Assembly (NCBI GenBank): GCA_021847345.1
Contig: JAJZTW010000026.1
Location: 1-49,343, forward strand
Direction: 5' to 3'
Source of the DNA: Pseudomonadota bacterium
Lineage (GTDB): Bacteria; Pseudomonadota; Gammaproteobacteria; Burkholderiales; Burkholderiaceae_C
DNA length: 49,343 bases
This document shows positions 36,058 to 46,887 of this stretch, one piece after another. Position 1 is the first letter of the stretch. Each line of letters opens with the position of its first letter. Both the position numbers and the translations under genes were made by a program. A model generated the notes under the pieces. The model was given only the letters and a program-made list of their open reading frames with translations, did no database searches and was not told the origin of the DNA.

Positions 36058-37809
36058 ATGGCCGAAGAACCCGTCAAGCAGCGCAGTTTCTGGGGCAGGG
36101 TCAGCGAATTCGTCAAGAATCCTACCCAGGATTGGTCGCTGACCCGGCACGAGAACGCCCTGCGCGAGCAGCAGGAGCAGGAGCACCAGCGTGCGCGCGA
36201 GGAGCAGCGCAAGCTCGACGCCTTCATCCGCAAGCGTGAACTCGCGGCGCTGCGTCGCCTGCGCAAGCAGCAGGCGAGCGGGGAAACCCCCGACCTGGTG
36301 CTGTCCGACCTGCCCGACACGGGCGCCGGCCTGCCGCAGGCGCCGCAGCGCGAGGCCACGCTGCGCAAGATCAACGAGATCGAGCGCGCGATGGTGCAGG
36401 ACTCGACCTCCGAATCGCGCTCGCCCCTGTCCGTGGCCTCCACGGTGCCGATGCCGCCGCCCGCGGCGCCCGCGCACAGCACGCAGCCGCTGACTTTCGC
36501 CGCCACCGACACGCTGAGTCGGCAGCCGCAGGCAGGCACCGGCGGCGCGATGCAGGCGACTGTGCCCGCGCCGACCCAGCTCGCACCGACGCAGATGGCT
36601 GCCACCCAGCTCGCGCCGACGCGAATCGGCAGCGTGGACGCCGCCACCCATTCGCCCTTCGCGCGCGCTGGCGCGCAGCCCTGGTCCTCCAGCTCGCTGG
36701 CATCCGACCCGACCCATTCGATGGCCGTGGACGTGCAGGAGGGGGTCTCGTCGAGTCCCCTGTTCGACCAGGCCTGCATGGACTTCGCCAACGGCAACGA
36801 CCAGGGCGCCGAGCGCGCGCTGCTGGAGGCCATTTCGGGCTCTCCCGAGCGCAAGCTCGAAAACGAGTTCTGGCTGGCCCTGTTCGACCTGTACCGCGCC
36901 GGTGGCGACCTGCAGCGCTTCGAGGCGCTGGTGAGCGATTACGTCGACCGTTTCCAGTCGTCCGCGCCGTCGTGGGGCGGCGCGCCGCTGGCGCCTGGCG
37001 CGCAGGCGCCGGGGGCAGGCGCACCGGCCGGCTCGTTCACCGCGCTGGGCGAACTCGACGCCGCGCGCGCGCAGGCCCTGCTGCTGCTGGCACGCGACGG
37101 CACCGGCCCGGTGGCGCTGGACTTCAACGCGCTGACCGCCGTGCTCGACGGCGCGCAGGAAATCCTGCAGGAAACCTTCAAGGTGCTCAACGCCGCGGCC
37201 GGCCGCCAGGTCGAAGTCTCCGGCCTCGACCACCTGCTCGAGGCCTGCGCGGCGCAGTCGCCGGCCATGCAGCGCGAGGCCGACCCGGCCTGGTGGGGCG
37301 CTCGCCTGGAACTGCTGCGACTGGCGGCGGCGCAGGAGGCCTTCGAGTCCACCGCGCTCGACTACTGCGTGACCTACGAGATCTCGCCCCCGTCGTGGGA
37401 ACCGAGCCGGGCCCGCGTGCGCCTGCTCGGCCTCGGCGAGGGGCCGCTGCCGGGGGGCCCGGGATCGCTGCTGCCCGGCGCCGCCAACAGCCGTCTGCCG
37501 ACGCGTTTCTCGAACTCCGAGACCGATGGCGTGGCGATGGCGCGACTGCAGGGCGAGATCAGCGGCGGCAGCGAGGATTTTCTCAAGCCCCTGGACAAGG
37601 TCGCCGAAGGCCACGGCGCCGTGGTGGTCGACCTCGCCGCGCTGCGGCGCCTGGACTTCGCCAGCGCCGGCGTGGTGCTGAACTGGGTGATGGCGCAAAG
37701 CAGCGCCGGACGTGCGGTACGCTTCGAGGGCACGCACCGGCTGATCGCCGGCCTGTTCGCGATCCTCGGCATCAGCTCGGTGGCCCAGGTCGAACTGCGC
37801 AAATCCTGA
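36058..37809 (+). CDS. STAS-domain protein with coiled-coil N-terminus
   Basis: This 583-residue protein has an N-terminal charged coiled coil (about 25-75). A Pro/Ala/Thr/Gln-rich linker with [20 protein letters not shown] (about 177-196) follows. A helical middle (about 235-300) precedes a second variable stretch. A STAS-like domain lies at about 493-583 ([20 protein letters not shown]). STAS domains often act in anti-sigma-antagonist systems, but no kinase partner is nearby. The position between dksA and hslV looks conserved in Burkholderiales. The function is unknown. Confidence 0.75.
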   Translation: MAEEPVKQRSFWGRVSEFVKNPTQDWSLTRHENALREQQEQEHQRAREEQRKLDAFIRKRELAALRRLRKQQASGETPDLVLSDLPDTGAGLPQAPQREATLRKINEIERAMVQDSTSESRSPLSVASTVPMPPPAAPAHSTQPLTFAATDTLSRQPQAGTGGAMQATVPAPTQLAPTQMAATQLAPTRIGSVDAATHSPFARAGAQPWSSSSLASDPTHSMAVDVQEGVSSSPLFDQACMDFANGNDQGAERALLEAISGSPERKLENEFWLALFDLYRAGGDLQRFEALVSDYVDRFQSSAPSWGGAPLAPGAQAPGAGAPAGSFTALGELDAARAQALLLLARDGTGPVALDFNALTAVLDGAQEILQETFKVLNAAAGRQVEVSGLDHLLEACAAQSPAMQREADPAWWGARLELLRLAAAQEAFESTALDYCVTYEISPPSWEPSRARVRLLGLGEGPLPGGPGSLLPGAANSRLPTRFSNSETDGVAMARLQGEISGGSEDFLKPLDKVAEGHGAVVVDLAALRRLDFASAGVVLNWVMAQSSAGRAVRFEGTHRLIAGLFAILGISSVAQVELRKS

Positions 37810-37874
37810 ACCCCGGGCAACCCGGTCGGCGGCGGCAGCCCCTGCCGCCGCCCCATCGCATTTCGTACAAGCAC

Positions 37875-38414
37875 ATGGATCAATATCACGGCACCACCAT
37901 CCTGAGCGTGCGCCGCGGCTCGCACGTGGCCCTCGGCGGTGACGGCCAGGTCACGCTCGGCAACGTGGTCATCAAGGCCAGCGCGCGCAAGGTGCGAAAG
38001 CTGCACGAGCAGCGCGTGCTGGCCGGATTCGCCGGCGGCACGGCCGATGCGTTCACGCTGTTCGAACGCTTCGAGGCCAAGTTGCAGGAGCATCACGGCC
38101 AGCTGGTGCGCGCTGCCGTCGAGCTGGCCAAGGACTGGCGCAGCGACCGCGCGCTGCGCAGGCTCGAGGCCATGCTGGCGGTGGCCGACGCCAGCGCGTC
38201 GCTGATCATCACCGGCAACGGCGACGTGCTGGAGCCCGAGCAGGGCATCCTGGCCATCGGCTCGGGCGGAGCCTACGCGCAGGCCGCCGCGCGCGCGCTG
38301 CTGGAGAACACCGAGCTGCCGGCGCGCGACATCGTCGAGCGTTCGCTGCACATCGCGGCCGACCTGTGCATCTACACCAATCACGAACTGCGCATCGAGA
38401 CCCTGGGCGACTGA
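37875..38414 (+). CDS. hslV: ATP-dependent protease subunit HslV
   Basis: This 179-residue peptidase has a short propeptide MDQYHG before the catalytic Thr (T7 in GTTILSV). It shows [17 protein letters not shown] and a C-terminal NHELRIETL. It forms the proteolytic double hexamer with HslU. Its TGA overlaps the hslU ATG by one base (TGATG), a typical coupled pair. Confidence 0.97.
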   Translation: MDQYHGTTILSVRRGSHVALGGDGQVTLGNVVIKASARKVRKLHEQRVLAGFAGGTADAFTLFERFEAKLQEHHGQLVRAAVELAKDWRSDRALRRLEAMLAVADASASLIITGNGDVLEPEQGILAIGSGGAYAQAAARALLENTELPARDIVERSLHIAADLCIYTNHELRIETLGD

Positions 38415-39724
38415 TGGCCATGGACATGACCCCCCGAGAAATCGTCTCCGAACTCGACCGCTTCGTGGTCGGGCAGGCGCAGGCCAAGCGCGCCGTCGCG
38501 GTCGCGTTGCGCAACCGCTGGCGCCGCCAGCAGGTGGCCGAACCGCTGCGCCACGAGATCACGCCCAAGAACATCCTGATGATCGGCCCCACCGGGGTCG
38601 GCAAGACCGAGATCGCGCGCCGCCTGGCGCGCCTGGCACACGCACCGTTCATCAAGATCGAGGCCACCAAGTTCACCGAGGTCGGCTATGTCGGGCGCGA
38701 CGTCGACACCATCGTGCGCGACCTGGTCGAGGTCGCCGTCAAGCAGGTGCGCGAGCAGGCCATGCAGGCGCATCGCGCGCCGGCCGAGGACGCCGCCGAG
38801 GAGCGCATCCTCGACGCGCTGCTGCCCGGCGTGTCGGGTGACTCCAACACGCGACAGGTCATGCGCAAGCGCCTGCGCGAGGGCCAGCTCGACGAGCGCG
38901 ACATCGAGATCGAGATCAGCCGCGCGCAACCCAGCGTCGACATCATGACCCCTCCCGGCATGGAGGAGATGGCCGAGCAGCTCAAGGGCTTGTTCGCCGG
39001 CATGGGCCAGGCCGGCGCGCGCGGCACCCGGCGCACCATGAAGGTGCGCGACGCGCTGCGCGCGCTGCAGCAGGAGGAAGCGGCCAGGCTGCTCGACGAG
39101 GAGCAGATCAAGTCGCGTGCCGTGCAACTGGTCGAGCAGCACGGCATCGTGTTCCTCGACGAGATCGACAAGATCGCCGCCGGCGACCGCGCGCACGGTG
39201 CCGACGTGTCGCGCCAGGGCGTGCAGCGCGACCTGCTGCCGCTGGTCGAGGGAACGACGGTCAGCACCAAGTACGGCATGGTGCGAACCGACCATGTGCT
39301 GTTCATCGCCAGCGGAGCGTTCCACCTGTCCAAGCCCTCGGACCTGATCCCGGAGCTGCAGGGACGCTTCCCGATCCGGGTCGAGCTCGACAGCCTTTCG
39401 GTGGAGGATTTCGTGTCCATTCTCACCAGCACCGATGCCAGCCTGGTCAAGCAGTACCAGGCCCTGCTGGCCACAGACGCAGTGCGCCTGGAGTTCGCGC
39501 CCGACGGAATCGCGCGCATGGCCGAGATCGCCCACGCCGTCAACGAGCGCACCGAGAACATCGGCGCGCGACGCCTGCACACCGTGCTGGAGCGACTGCT
39601 GGAGGAGGTTTCCTTCCAGGCCGACGGCAGCAGGGAGCAGACGCTGCGCGTGGACGCGCAGTTCGTGGAGTCGCAACTCGGCGAGATCGCGCGCGACCAG
39701 GACCTGTCGCGCTACGTGCTGTAG
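38414..39724 (+). CDS. hslU: ATP-dependent protease ATPase subunit HslU
   Basis: This 436-residue AAA+ unfoldase has Walker A GPTGVGKT (58-65), GYVGRDVD, the I-domain region and Walker [33 protein letters not shown] (split over the sensor region) and [18 protein letters not shown] follow. It feeds substrates to HslV. The start at 38414 is coupled to hslV; MDMTPRE two codons later is an alternative. Confidence 0.97.
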   Translation: MAMDMTPREIVSELDRFVVGQAQAKRAVAVALRNRWRRQQVAEPLRHEITPKNILMIGPTGVGKTEIARRLARLAHAPFIKIEATKFTEVGYVGRDVDTIVRDLVEVAVKQVREQAMQAHRAPAEDAAEERILDALLPGVSGDSNTRQVMRKRLREGQLDERDIEIEISRAQPSVDIMTPPGMEEMAEQLKGLFAGMGQAGARGTRRTMKVRDALRALQQEEAARLLDEEQIKSRAVQLVEQHGIVFLDEIDKIAAGDRAHGADVSRQGVQRDLLPLVEGTTVSTKYGMVRTDHVLFIASGAFHLSKPSDLIPELQGRFPIRVELDSLSVEDFVSILTSTDASLVKQYQALLATDAVRLEFAPDGIARMAEIAHAVNERTENIGARRLHTVLERLLEEVSFQADGSREQTLRVDAQFVESQLGEIARDQDLSRYVL

Positions 39725-39727
39725 GCG

Positions 39728-39749
39728 CCGGGCGCGCCGGCGCGCCCGG
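39728..39749. terminator. 22-nt perfect palindrome between convergent hslU and coaX
   Basis: CCGGGCGCGCC-GGCGCGCCCGG is a perfect palindrome that fills the gap between the hslU stop and the coaX stop. It could act as a bidirectional terminator, although no T tract is present. Confidence 0.5.
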
Positions 39750-39751
39750 GA

Positions 39752-40552
39752 TCAGGCGCGCGCCGTGCCGTGCCCGGCGCGCTCGCGCTGCCGCGGGATC
39801 AGGCCGCGCTCGGCGGCGATGCCCAGCAGGCCCTCGAACACCAGGTGCTCCACGCTCTCGTGCGGCAGCCCCAGCGCGAGCTCGAGCTTGGGCGCAGCGC
39901 CTCCGGTGAGCAGCACCGCCGGCTCCTGCTGCTGCAGGCGCGCGAGGCGTTCATGCATCTGGCGCGCGGCGCCGGCGATGGCCAGCGCGCCGCCGGTCAT
40001 CAGGCCGTCGCTGGTGTTGTTCGGGAACTCGCGCAACTCGCCCTCGGGAACCTTGAGCCCGGCGGTTCCCATTTCGAGCGCGCGCAGCATGAGTCCGAAG
40101 CCGGGCAGGATGACTCCGCCCAGGAAGCGCCCGTCGGCGGCGAGGCAGTCGATGGTCACCGCGGTGCCCACGCTGATGATCAGCACGGCGCGATGCGAAT
40201 GGCGCCTGCGCGCGCCGATCAGCGAAGCCCAGCGGTCGGCGCCGAGCATGCTGGGCGTGGTGTAGCCGTTGCGCACCCCGCATTGCTGCGGCACCGAATG
40301 CATCCAGTGGCAGCGCAGCCCCAGGCGTGTCAGTTGCGCCTCCACCCGCATCGTGGCCACCGCGCCCGCCACCGCGCAGCCCACGGCCACGCGCGGCAAG
40401 GTGCCGCCTTGGGCGCGCACGCTGTCGGCCAGGGTCTCGATGGCTTCCAGCGGCATCGCGCCGTGGGACTCGGCCTGTGACAGATCACCGGCGCAGTCGA
40501 ATACCCCCCACTTCAGGCGGGTATTGCCGAGGTCGAGCAGCAGCAGGGACAT
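39752..40552 (-). CDS. coaX: type III pantothenate kinase
   Basis: This 266-residue ASKHA-fold kinase has DLGNTRLKWG near its start, GADRW and SVGTAVTIDC, with a glycine-rich region ILPG. It phosphorylates pantothenate, the first step from pantothenate to CoA, and complements panB-panC elsewhere in the window. The ATG at 40552 is the start before the LLLLDLGNT strand. It is the last minus-strand gene after ubiB. Confidence 0.9.
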   Translation of the reverse strand: MSLLLLDLGNTRLKWGVFDCAGDLSQAESHGAMPLEAIETLADSVRAQGGTLPRVAVGCAVAGAVATMRVEAQLTRLGLRCHWMHSVPQQCGVRNGYTTPSMLGADRWASLIGARRRHSHRAVLIISVGTAVTIDCLAADGRFLGGVILPGFGLMLRALEMGTAGLKVPEGELREFPNNTSDGLMTGGALAIAGAARQMHERLARLQQQEPAVLLTGGAAPKLELALGLPHESVEHLVFEGLLGIAAERGLIPRQRERAGHGTARA

Positions 40553-40625
40553 GGCGGGCGTTGGCGAACGAGTGCGCCACCATAGCAGACGCCGCCGGCC
40601 GGGCAAGGCCCGGCCCTCGGGGGGG

Positions 40626-42194
40626 TCACAACGGGCGGGATGTCCACAACGCGAGCACCACCAGCACCGCCAGCACGCCGAGCCCGAAACCGACCAGGCC
40701 CTGCAACAGCGCGTTGGTGCGCCGCTGCTCGGCCAGCAGCTGGCGGTACAGGTCGCGCTCGCGCGACGGCACGCCGTGCTCCAGCGCCTGGTGCGCCAGG
40801 CGCGGCAGCGCCGGCAGATACTGCGCGTAGCGCGGAGCCTCGCGCTTGAGGTGCTCGCGCAACGCCGGCCAGCCCACCTGCGAGCGCATCCAGCGGCGCA
40901 GGAAGGGCTGCGCAGTGCTCCACAGGTCGAGATCGGGGTCGAGCTGGCGCCCCAGGCCCTCCACGTTGAGCAGGGTCTTCTGAAGCAACACCAGCTGGGG
41001 CTGGATCTCGACCTTGAAGCGCCGCGACACCTGGAACAGGCGCATCAGGATCTGGCCCAGCGAAATGTCCTTCAGCGGCCGCTCGAACTGCGGCTCGCAC
41101 ACGGTGCGCACCGCGGCCTCGAGCTCGTCCACGCGCACGTCGGCCGGCACCCAGCCCGATTCCAGGTGCAGCTCGGCCACGCGCCGGTAGTCACGCTGGA
41201 AGAAGGCGATGAAATTCTGCGCCAGGTAATCCTTGTCGAAGGCGGACAGCGTGCCGATGATGCCGAAGTCGAGCGCGATGTACCAGCCGAAGGTCTGCGG
41301 AGCCAGGCTGACCATGATGTTTCCGGGGTGCATGTCGGCATGGAAAAAGCCGTCCCGGAACACCTGGGTGAAAAAGATCTCGACGCCGCTTTGAGCGAGC
41401 TTGCGGATGTCCACGCCGGCCTCGCGCAAGCGCTCGACCTGGCTGATCGGAACCCCGTGCATGCGTTCCATGACGATCACGCTGGGGCGGCACAGGTCCC
41501 ACACCATCTGCGGGATCAGCACCAGGCCGAGGCCGTCCATGTTGCGGCGCAATTGCGCGGCGTTGGCAGCCTCGCGCACCAGGTCCAGCTCGTCGTGCAG
41601 GTATTTGTCGAACTCGGCGACCACCTCGCGCGGCTTCAGGCGCTTGCCATCGGCCCAGGCCCGCTGGACCCACCCGGCGAGCAGGCGCATCAGCGCCAGG
41701 TCCTGGTCGATGACCCGCAGCATGCCCGGGCGCAGCACCTTGACCGCGACCTCCCTGCCGACTCCGGCGTGCTCCTCGGGCAGCAGCGCGAAATGCACCT
41801 GCGCGATGGACGCGCTGGCCACCGGAGTGCGCTCGAAATCGGAGAACAGCTGCTCCAGCGGGTGCCCCAGCGCCTTCTCGATCAGGCGCACCGCGACGTC
41901 GGAGTCGAAGGGCGGAACCCGATCCTGCAGCAGCGCGAGCTCGTCGGCGATGTCGCGCGGCAGCAGGTCGCGCCGGGTCGACAGCATCTGCCCGAACTTG
42001 ACGAAGATCGGGCCGAGCTCCTGCAGCGCCAGTCGCAGGCGTACGCCGCGCGGAGTGCTCAGGTCGCGACCCAGCGCCAGCAGGCGCGCCAGCGCCCTCA
42101 CCCAGCGATGGCGGAAACCCTCGAGCGCGAGTTGGTCCAGCCCATGGCGGTAGACGACCAGCAGGATGCGCAACAGGCGAAGCAGGCGGCGCAT
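40626..42194 (-). CDS. ubiB: ubiquinone biosynthesis protein kinase-like UbiB
   Basis: This 522-residue ABC1/ADCK family protein has the KxGQ motif ([16 protein letters not shown]) and [11 protein letters not shown]. The catalytic region holds [11 protein letters not shown] and ALDFGIIG. Two C-terminal membrane segments (about 490-520) anchor it. It is an ATPase-like partner in ubiquinone synthesis. It begins 6 bp after ubiJ. Confidence 0.94.
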   Translation of the reverse strand: MRRLLRLLRILLVVYRHGLDQLALEGFRHRWVRALARLLALGRDLSTPRGVRLRLALQELGPIFVKFGQMLSTRRDLLPRDIADELALLQDRVPPFDSDVAVRLIEKALGHPLEQLFSDFERTPVASASIAQVHFALLPEEHAGVGREVAVKVLRPGMLRVIDQDLALMRLLAGWVQRAWADGKRLKPREVVAEFDKYLHDELDLVREAANAAQLRRNMDGLGLVLIPQMVWDLCRPSVIVMERMHGVPISQVERLREAGVDIRKLAQSGVEIFFTQVFRDGFFHADMHPGNIMVSLAPQTFGWYIALDFGIIGTLSAFDKDYLAQNFIAFFQRDYRRVAELHLESGWVPADVRVDELEAAVRTVCEPQFERPLKDISLGQILMRLFQVSRRFKVEIQPQLVLLQKTLLNVEGLGRQLDPDLDLWSTAQPFLRRWMRSQVGWPALREHLKREAPRYAQYLPALPRLAHQALEHGVPSRERDLYRQLLAEQRRTNALLQGLVGFGLGVLAVLVVLALWTSRPL

Positions 42195-42199
42195 CGGAT

Positions 42200-42862
42200 T
42201 CAGGCGCCCAGGCGTCGGCGCAGGGCCTCGACGCGCTTGTCCAGGCGCGCCGTGGCGTCGCGCAGGCGAGCCAGCTCGGCCGCCATCGATTCGGTCTCCC
42301 AGCGCCCGACCACGCCGCGAGGCGCCTCGCGCAGCCACTCGCGGGCGTCGCTGTCGACGCGCGAAGCCAGGCCTCGCATACGCGAGCCTGCGTCGCGCGC
42401 GCCGCGCACCACGCGGTGCGCCGCGATGTCACCGACCCAGCGGGCGAGATCCGCCTCGGCATCCCAGCGAACATGGCCGAGCAGCCACGACACGGCCTGC
42501 GCGAACTCGGCGTCGCCGGCGATTCGAACCCCGCCCAGCGCGGCCTCGGGCCCGCCGCGCATCTGGGCCGACAGCCAGCGAACGAGGTCGACGTCGAGCT
42601 GCAGCGCGGGAGCGCTGTCGGTCACGTCCACGGCCTGCAGGCTGCCCTGCTCGCCGACCAGCAGGCGCACTGCGACACCTCCGGCGCGCAGCTGCACCGT
42701 CTTGCCGGCATGCGGCGCAAGACGCGCGCGGCCCTGCGGCTGTTGCGCCACCAGATGGTCGGCGATGGCCACCGTGCGCCGCAGCAGGACCTGCGCGGCG
42801 GATTCGAGGGCGGACGAGGCACTGGCGGCGGGGGACCCGGCCGGGGGGAAGGCGCTGGACAT
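42200..42862 (-). CDS. ubiJ: ubiquinone biosynthesis accessory factor UbiJ (SCP2 type)
   Basis: This 220-residue protein has an SCP2-like lipid-binding domain in the middle ([35 protein letters not shown]) and a C-terminal coiled coil ([19 protein letters not shown]). Both are typical of UbiJ. Position between ubiE and ubiB supports the call. I chose MSSAFPP at 42862; a -10-like box lies just upstream. Confidence 0.85.
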   Translation of the reverse strand: MSSAFPPAGSPAASASSALESAAQVLLRRTVAIADHLVAQQPQGRARLAPHAGKTVQLRAGGVAVRLLVGEQGSLQAVDVTDSAPALQLDVDLVRWLSAQMRGGPEAALGGVRIAGDAEFAQAVSWLLGHVRWDAEADLARWVGDIAAHRVVRGARDAGSRMRGLASRVDSDAREWLREAPRGVVGRWETESMAAELARLRDATARLDKRVEALRRRLGA

Positions 42863-42887
42863 GGGGGACTCGCGAAACGGCAACCGC

Positions 42888-42893
42888 ATTCTA
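42888..42893 (-). promoter_or_regulatory. -10-like TAGAAT before ubiJ
   Basis: TAGAAT on the minus strand lies about 26 nt upstream of the ubiJ ATG, in the 111-bp gap after ubiE. It may start a separate ubiJ-ubiB transcript. Confidence 0.35.
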
Positions 42894-42949
42894 GGGTCCC
42901 GCATGATTCCTGGCCGGCCGCTAGCCGGCATGCGAATGCGCGACATCCG

Positions 42950-42966
42950 GGCGCGCGCAGCGCGCC
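42950..42966 (-). terminator. GC-rich hairpin after ubiE
   Basis: GGCGCGC (42950-42956) and GCGCGCC (42960-42966) form a 7-bp stem just past the ubiE stop. There is no T tract. Confidence 0.35.
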
Positions 42967-42973
42967 GGGGCGC

Positions 42974-43714
42974 TCAGACGCGAATGCCCACGTGCAGCGC
43001 GACCACTCCGGCGCTGAGGTTGTACCACTGCACCCCGGCAAAACCCGACTGCTCCATCATGGCCTTCAACGTGGCCTGGTCGGGGTGGCGGCGAATGGAC
43101 TCGGCCAGGTAGCGGTAGCTGTCGGCATCGGAGGCCACGAGGCGGCCCAGGCGCGGCAGCACCTTGAACGAATACCAGTCGTAGGCCGGGCGCAGCGGCT
43201 CCCAGGGGCGGGAGAACTCGAGCACCAGCAGCTTGCCGCCCGGGCGCAGCACGCGCCGGAACTCGGCCAGCGCGCGCTCCTTGTGGGTCATGTTGCGCAG
43301 GCCGAAAGCGACGCTGACGCGGTCGAAGCTGGAGTCGGCGAAAGGCAGCTGCTCGGCGTCGCATTGCACCGCCGGCACGCAGACACCGGCATCCAGCAGG
43401 CGCCGGCGCCCCTCGTCGAGCATCGCGCCGTTGATGTCGGTCGCCACCACCATGCCGCCGGGCTGCACGCGCGCGGCGAAGGCGCGCGCGAGGTCTCCCG
43501 TGCCGGAGGCCACGTCGAGCACGCGATGCCCGGCACGCACACCTGCGAGCTGCACCGTGAAGGCCTTCCAGATGCGGTGCAGGCCTGCGCTCATCAGGTC
43601 GTTCATCAGGTCGTAGCGCGGCGCCACCGACTCGAACACCTGCGCCACGCGGCGCGCCTTGTCTTCCTCGGCGACGGTCTCGAAACCGAAGTGCGTGGTC
43701 GGTTCAGTGGACAT
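42974..43714 (-). CDS. ubiE: ubiquinone/menaquinone C-methyltransferase
   Basis: This 246-residue SAM methyltransferase has [21 protein letters not shown] near its start and the SAM motif [22 protein letters not shown] segment and a C-terminal [11 protein letters not shown] follow. It methylates the quinone ring in ubiquinone synthesis. It shares 11 nt with the DUF971 gene upstream and is followed by ubiJ and ubiB, a ubiquinone gene cluster. Confidence 0.96.
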   Translation of the reverse strand: MSTEPTTHFGFETVAEEDKARRVAQVFESVAPRYDLMNDLMSAGLHRIWKAFTVQLAGVRAGHRVLDVASGTGDLARAFAARVQPGGMVVATDINGAMLDEGRRRLLDAGVCVPAVQCDAEQLPFADSSFDRVSVAFGLRNMTHKERALAEFRRVLRPGGKLLVLEFSRPWEPLRPAYDWYSFKVLPRLGRLVASDADSYRYLAESIRRHPDQATLKAMMEQSGFAGVQWYNLSAGVVALHVGIRV

Positions 43715-44132
43715 GGCGGTGCCCCGAGTGCTGCGAGCACGACGCGCCGGAAGCGCCCGACCCCATCGCTGCGTCTCGGTCGACTCCGGCCAGCTGCAGC
43801 TTTTCCAGGTACTCCTGCCACAGGCGCTCGCGCTCCTGGCCGAGAAAATACAGGTATTCCCAGGTGTAGATCCCGCTGTCGTGCCCGTCGGAGAACACCG
43901 GCTGCACCGCGTACTGGCCGACCGGCTCCAGCGCGTCGATCAGCACGTCCCGCTTGCCGGTCTGCAGCACCTCCTGGCCCGGGCCGTGGCCCCGCACCTC
44001 GGCCGACGGCGAGTACACGCGCAGCAGCTCGAAGGGAATGCGGAACGACGCGCCATCGTCGAAGGCGACTTCCAGCATGCGCGAGCCGCGATGCACGGTC
44101 AGCGCGGTAGGTTGGGCAACGGACTTGGTCAT
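43704..44132 (-). CDS. DUF971 protein (gamma-butyrobetaine hydroxylase-like N-terminal domain)
   Basis: This 142-residue protein has the DUF971 fold region with [14 protein letters not shown] and [22 protein letters not shown]. It ends with a Cys/His-rich tail ([14 protein letters not shown]). Standalone DUF971 proteins often lie next to ubiE; the role is unknown. The last 11 nt overlap the ubiE start, so the tail is coded by DNA that also carries the ubiE initiation region. Confidence 0.87.
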   Translation of the reverse strand: MTKSVAQPTALTVHRGSRMLEVAFDDGASFRIPFELLRVYSPSAEVRGHGPGQEVLQTGKRDVLIDALEPVGQYAVQPVFSDGHDSGIYTWEYLYFLGQERERLWQEYLEKLQLAGVDRDAAMGSGASGASCSQHSGHRHVH

Positions 44133-44192
44133 GGCGTGAAAAAACCCCGGATAGGCGCATTATGCGACTGGCTCGCCGGCGCGCGCGCGGCG

Positions 44193-44198
44193 CACAAT
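44193..44198 (+). promoter_or_regulatory. -10-like CACAAT before the Pat-type gene
   Basis: CACAAT ends 7 nt before the ATG at 44206, the same spacing as at 2185-2198. Transcription would start at the ATG. This argues for the 44206 start over an ATG at 44197 that lies inside the box. Confidence 0.35.
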
Positions 44199-44205
44199 GA
44201 AGGCC

Positions 44206-46887
44206 ATGGACAAACATTACCTGACGCCGCTTTTCACCCCGGAATCCATCGTGGTGTTCGGGTGTTCCGACGGATGCGCCGGGTGCAGCGCCGCGCTGGC
44301 CGTGCAGCAGGCGCTGCGCCAGGGCTCCTACCAGGGGCGGCTGCAGTTCGTCGACCTGCACACCAGCGGCACGCTGGAACAGCTGTCGCACACCCACGCG
44401 GACCTGGCGGTGATCGCGCTGCCCGAGGAACAGGCGGCCGAGGCGCTGGAGCTGGCGGCGCGCATGGGCTGCCGCAGCGCGCTGATGGTGTCGCACGGCG
44501 TGGGGCCTGAGGCCGCGCGCAAGCTGCGCGACATCGCCGCGCGCGACGGGCTGCAGCTGCTGGGGCCCAACAGCCTGGGCTTCCAGCGTCCGGGCGCAGG
44601 GCTCAACGCCAGCGCTTGCGGACCGCTGGCCAAGCCCGGGCCGCTGGGCCTGGTGTCCCAGTCCGGGGCGCTGACGGCGTCGATGCTGGACTGGGCGCTG
44701 CAGAACCGCGTGGGCTTTTCGTCGCTGATCTCGGTCGGCCCGCACACCGCCGTGGGCATCGCCGAGGCGCTGGATTTCCTGGCCAACGACGCTCAGACCC
44801 ACAGCATCATCGTGTACCTGGAAGGAATCACCAACGCGCGCAGCTTCATGAGCGCGCTGCGCTCGGCGGCCAACGCCAAGCCGGTGATCGTGCTCAAGGC
44901 CGGACGCCGGCCGGCCGGCGGGCGCGCCGCGCAGACCCACAGCGCGGCCAGCGTCGGCAGCGACGACGTGTTCGACTCGGCGCTTCGCCGCGCCGGCGCC
45001 GTGCGCGTGCGCTCGTTCGTGGAACTGTTCTCGGCGGCCAAGTGCCTGGCTTCGCGCTACCGGCCGGTGGGACGGCGCCTGGCCGTGATCACCAACGGCG
45101 GCGGCCCCGGCGTGCTGGCGGCCGACTGGGCCAACGAGATCGGCCTGGAGCTCGCGCGCCTGGCCCCCGACGTGGCCGAGGGCCTGCGTGCCCGGCTGCC
45201 GCCGCTGGCGTCGCTGAGCGACCTCATCGACCTGTCGGAGGATGCCACCGCCGAGCACTACCGGCTGGCGCTGGAGGCGGTGGCCGCCGACCGCGGAGTC
45301 GACGGCGCGCTGGCCATCCACTCGCCGAAGGCCGGCAGCGACTCCAGCGCGGCGGCCGAGGCGGTGGCGGCCATGCAGCGCCATTTCGGCAAGCCGCTGC
45401 TGGCGTGCTGGATGGGGGACTCGAGCGTGGAAGCCGGGCGCGAAGTGTTGCGCGCCGCCGACATCCCGAGTTTTCGCACCCCGGAGGCAGCCGTCGGCGC
45501 CTTCGGCAACATCGCCACCTTCTACCAGAACCAGCAACTGCTGCAGCAGACCCCACCTCCGCTCAGCGACCTGGGCGCGCCCGACCTCGAGTGCGCGCGC
45601 CTGGTGATCGAGAGCGTGCTGGCCGAACGCCGCACGATGCTCACCGAAATGGAGTCCAAGGCGCTGCTGTCGGCCTTCCACATCCCGGTGACCCATGCCG
45701 CGCTGGCGCGCAGCGCCAACGAGGCGATGCTGCTGGCCAGCCAGATGGGCTTCCCGGTGGCGCTCAAGATCGATTCCCCCGACATCGCCCACAAGTCCGA
45801 CGTGCAGGGCGTGGCGCTGAACGTCAGCAACGGCGCGCAGGCCCGCGACACCTTCGAGGACATGATGCGCACCGTCGCCCGGCTCAAGCCCGACGCGCGC
45901 ATCAACGGCGTGACGGTGCAGAAGATGGCAGGGGCGCGGCGCGGGCGCGAGGTGTTCGTCGGGCTGGTCACCGACGACCCCTTCGGCCCGGTGATCGTGT
46001 TCGGCGCCGGCGGCATGATGGTGGAGCTGATCGGCGACCGCGCGATGGAGCTGCCGCCGCTGAACCAGTTCCTGGCGCGGCGCCTGATCGAACGCGCGAG
46101 GGTGTCGGAAACCCTCGGCGAGTGGCGCGGCGCGCCGGCCGTGGCCCTGCAGTCGCTGGAGCAACTGCTGCTGCGGGTGTCGGAAATGGTCTGCGAGCTG
46201 CCGCAGCTGCGCGAGATGGACCTCAACCCGGTGATCGTCGACGAGCACGGCGCGGTGACGGTGGACGCGCGCATCGTGGTCGACAGCGCCCAGGTGGCCA
46301 TGGCCGGCAGCGGCGACCGCTACCGCCACCTGGCCATCCGCCCCTATCCGGCCCGCTTCGAGCAGCTGCTGCCGCTGCCCGGAGGCGGCGAATACCTGAT
46401 GCGTCCGGTGCGCACCGGCGATGGCGAGATGCTGCAGCGCCTGGTGCGCGGGCTGTCCCCGCAAAGCCGCTACTTCCGCTTCGTGTCGTCTCGCGCGGAG
46501 TTGCCGGCGTCGATGCTCGCGCGCTTCACGCTGATCGACTACGACCGCGAAATGGCGCTGGTCGCCGTGCTGCGCGAGGTCGACCCCGAGCATCCGCAGG
46601 CGCCGCCCGGCGAGCGCATCATCGGCGTGTCGCGCTACATCACCAACCCGGACCAGAGCAGCTGCGAATTCTCGCTGGTGGTGGCCGACGAATGGAGCGG
46701 CAAGGGCATCGGCTCGCGGCTCATGCAGGGCATCATGGACGTGGCGCGCGAACGCGGCCTGAAGACCATCGAGGGACTGGTGCTGAGCAACAACCCGGCC
46801 ATGCTCAAGCTCATGCGCGGCCTGGGCTTCGCGGTGGAGGCCTTCCCCGAGGACCCGGACTTCAGGCTGGTTCGGCACGCCCTGTAG
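44206..46887 (+). CDS. Pat/YfiQ-type protein lysine acetyltransferase (NDP-forming acyl-CoA synthetase plus GNAT)
   Basis: This 893-residue protein joins a CoA-binding domain (about 1-125, GPNSLGFQRPG) and succinyl-CoA-ligase-like domains (about 140-470). An ATP-grasp domain (about 490-705, ALKIDSPDIAHKSDVQG) and a C-terminal GNAT domain (about 725-893, GKGIGSRLMQGIMD) follow. The layout is that of Pat/Pka, which acetylates metabolic enzymes such as acetyl-CoA synthetase and senses acetyl-CoA. A His-Ser (QTHSAASVGSD) is kept where ADP-forming synthetases have their active His. The stop region overlaps the HDOD gene by 26 nt. Confidence 0.9.
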   Translation: MDKHYLTPLFTPESIVVFGCSDGCAGCSAALAVQQALRQGSYQGRLQFVDLHTSGTLEQLSHTHADLAVIALPEEQAAEALELAARMGCRSALMVSHGVGPEAARKLRDIAARDGLQLLGPNSLGFQRPGAGLNASACGPLAKPGPLGLVSQSGALTASMLDWALQNRVGFSSLISVGPHTAVGIAEALDFLANDAQTHSIIVYLEGITNARSFMSALRSAANAKPVIVLKAGRRPAGGRAAQTHSAASVGSDDVFDSALRRAGAVRVRSFVELFSAAKCLASRYRPVGRRLAVITNGGGPGVLAADWANEIGLELARLAPDVAEGLRARLPPLASLSDLIDLSEDATAEHYRLALEAVAADRGVDGALAIHSPKAGSDSSAAAEAVAAMQRHFGKPLLACWMGDSSVEAGREVLRAADIPSFRTPEAAVGAFGNIATFYQNQQLLQQTPPPLSDLGAPDLECARLVIESVLAERRTMLTEMESKALLSAFHIPVTHAALARSANEAMLLASQMGFPVALKIDSPDIAHKSDVQGVALNVSNGAQARDTFEDMMRTVARLKPDARINGVTVQKMAGARRGREVFVGLVTDDPFGPVIVFGAGGMMVELIGDRAMELPPLNQFLARRLIERARVSETLGEWRGAPAVALQSLEQLLLRVSEMVCELPQLREMDLNPVIVDEHGAVTVDARIVVDSAQVAMAGSGDRYRHLAIRPYPARFEQLLPLPGGGEYLMRPVRTGDGEMLQRLVRGLSPQSRYFRFVSSRAELPASMLARFTLIDYDREMALVAVLREVDPEHPQAPPGERIIGVSRYITNPDQSSCEFSLVVADEWSGKGIGSRLMQGIMDVARERGLKTIEGLVLSNNPAMLKLMRGLGFAVEAFPEDPDFRLVRHAL

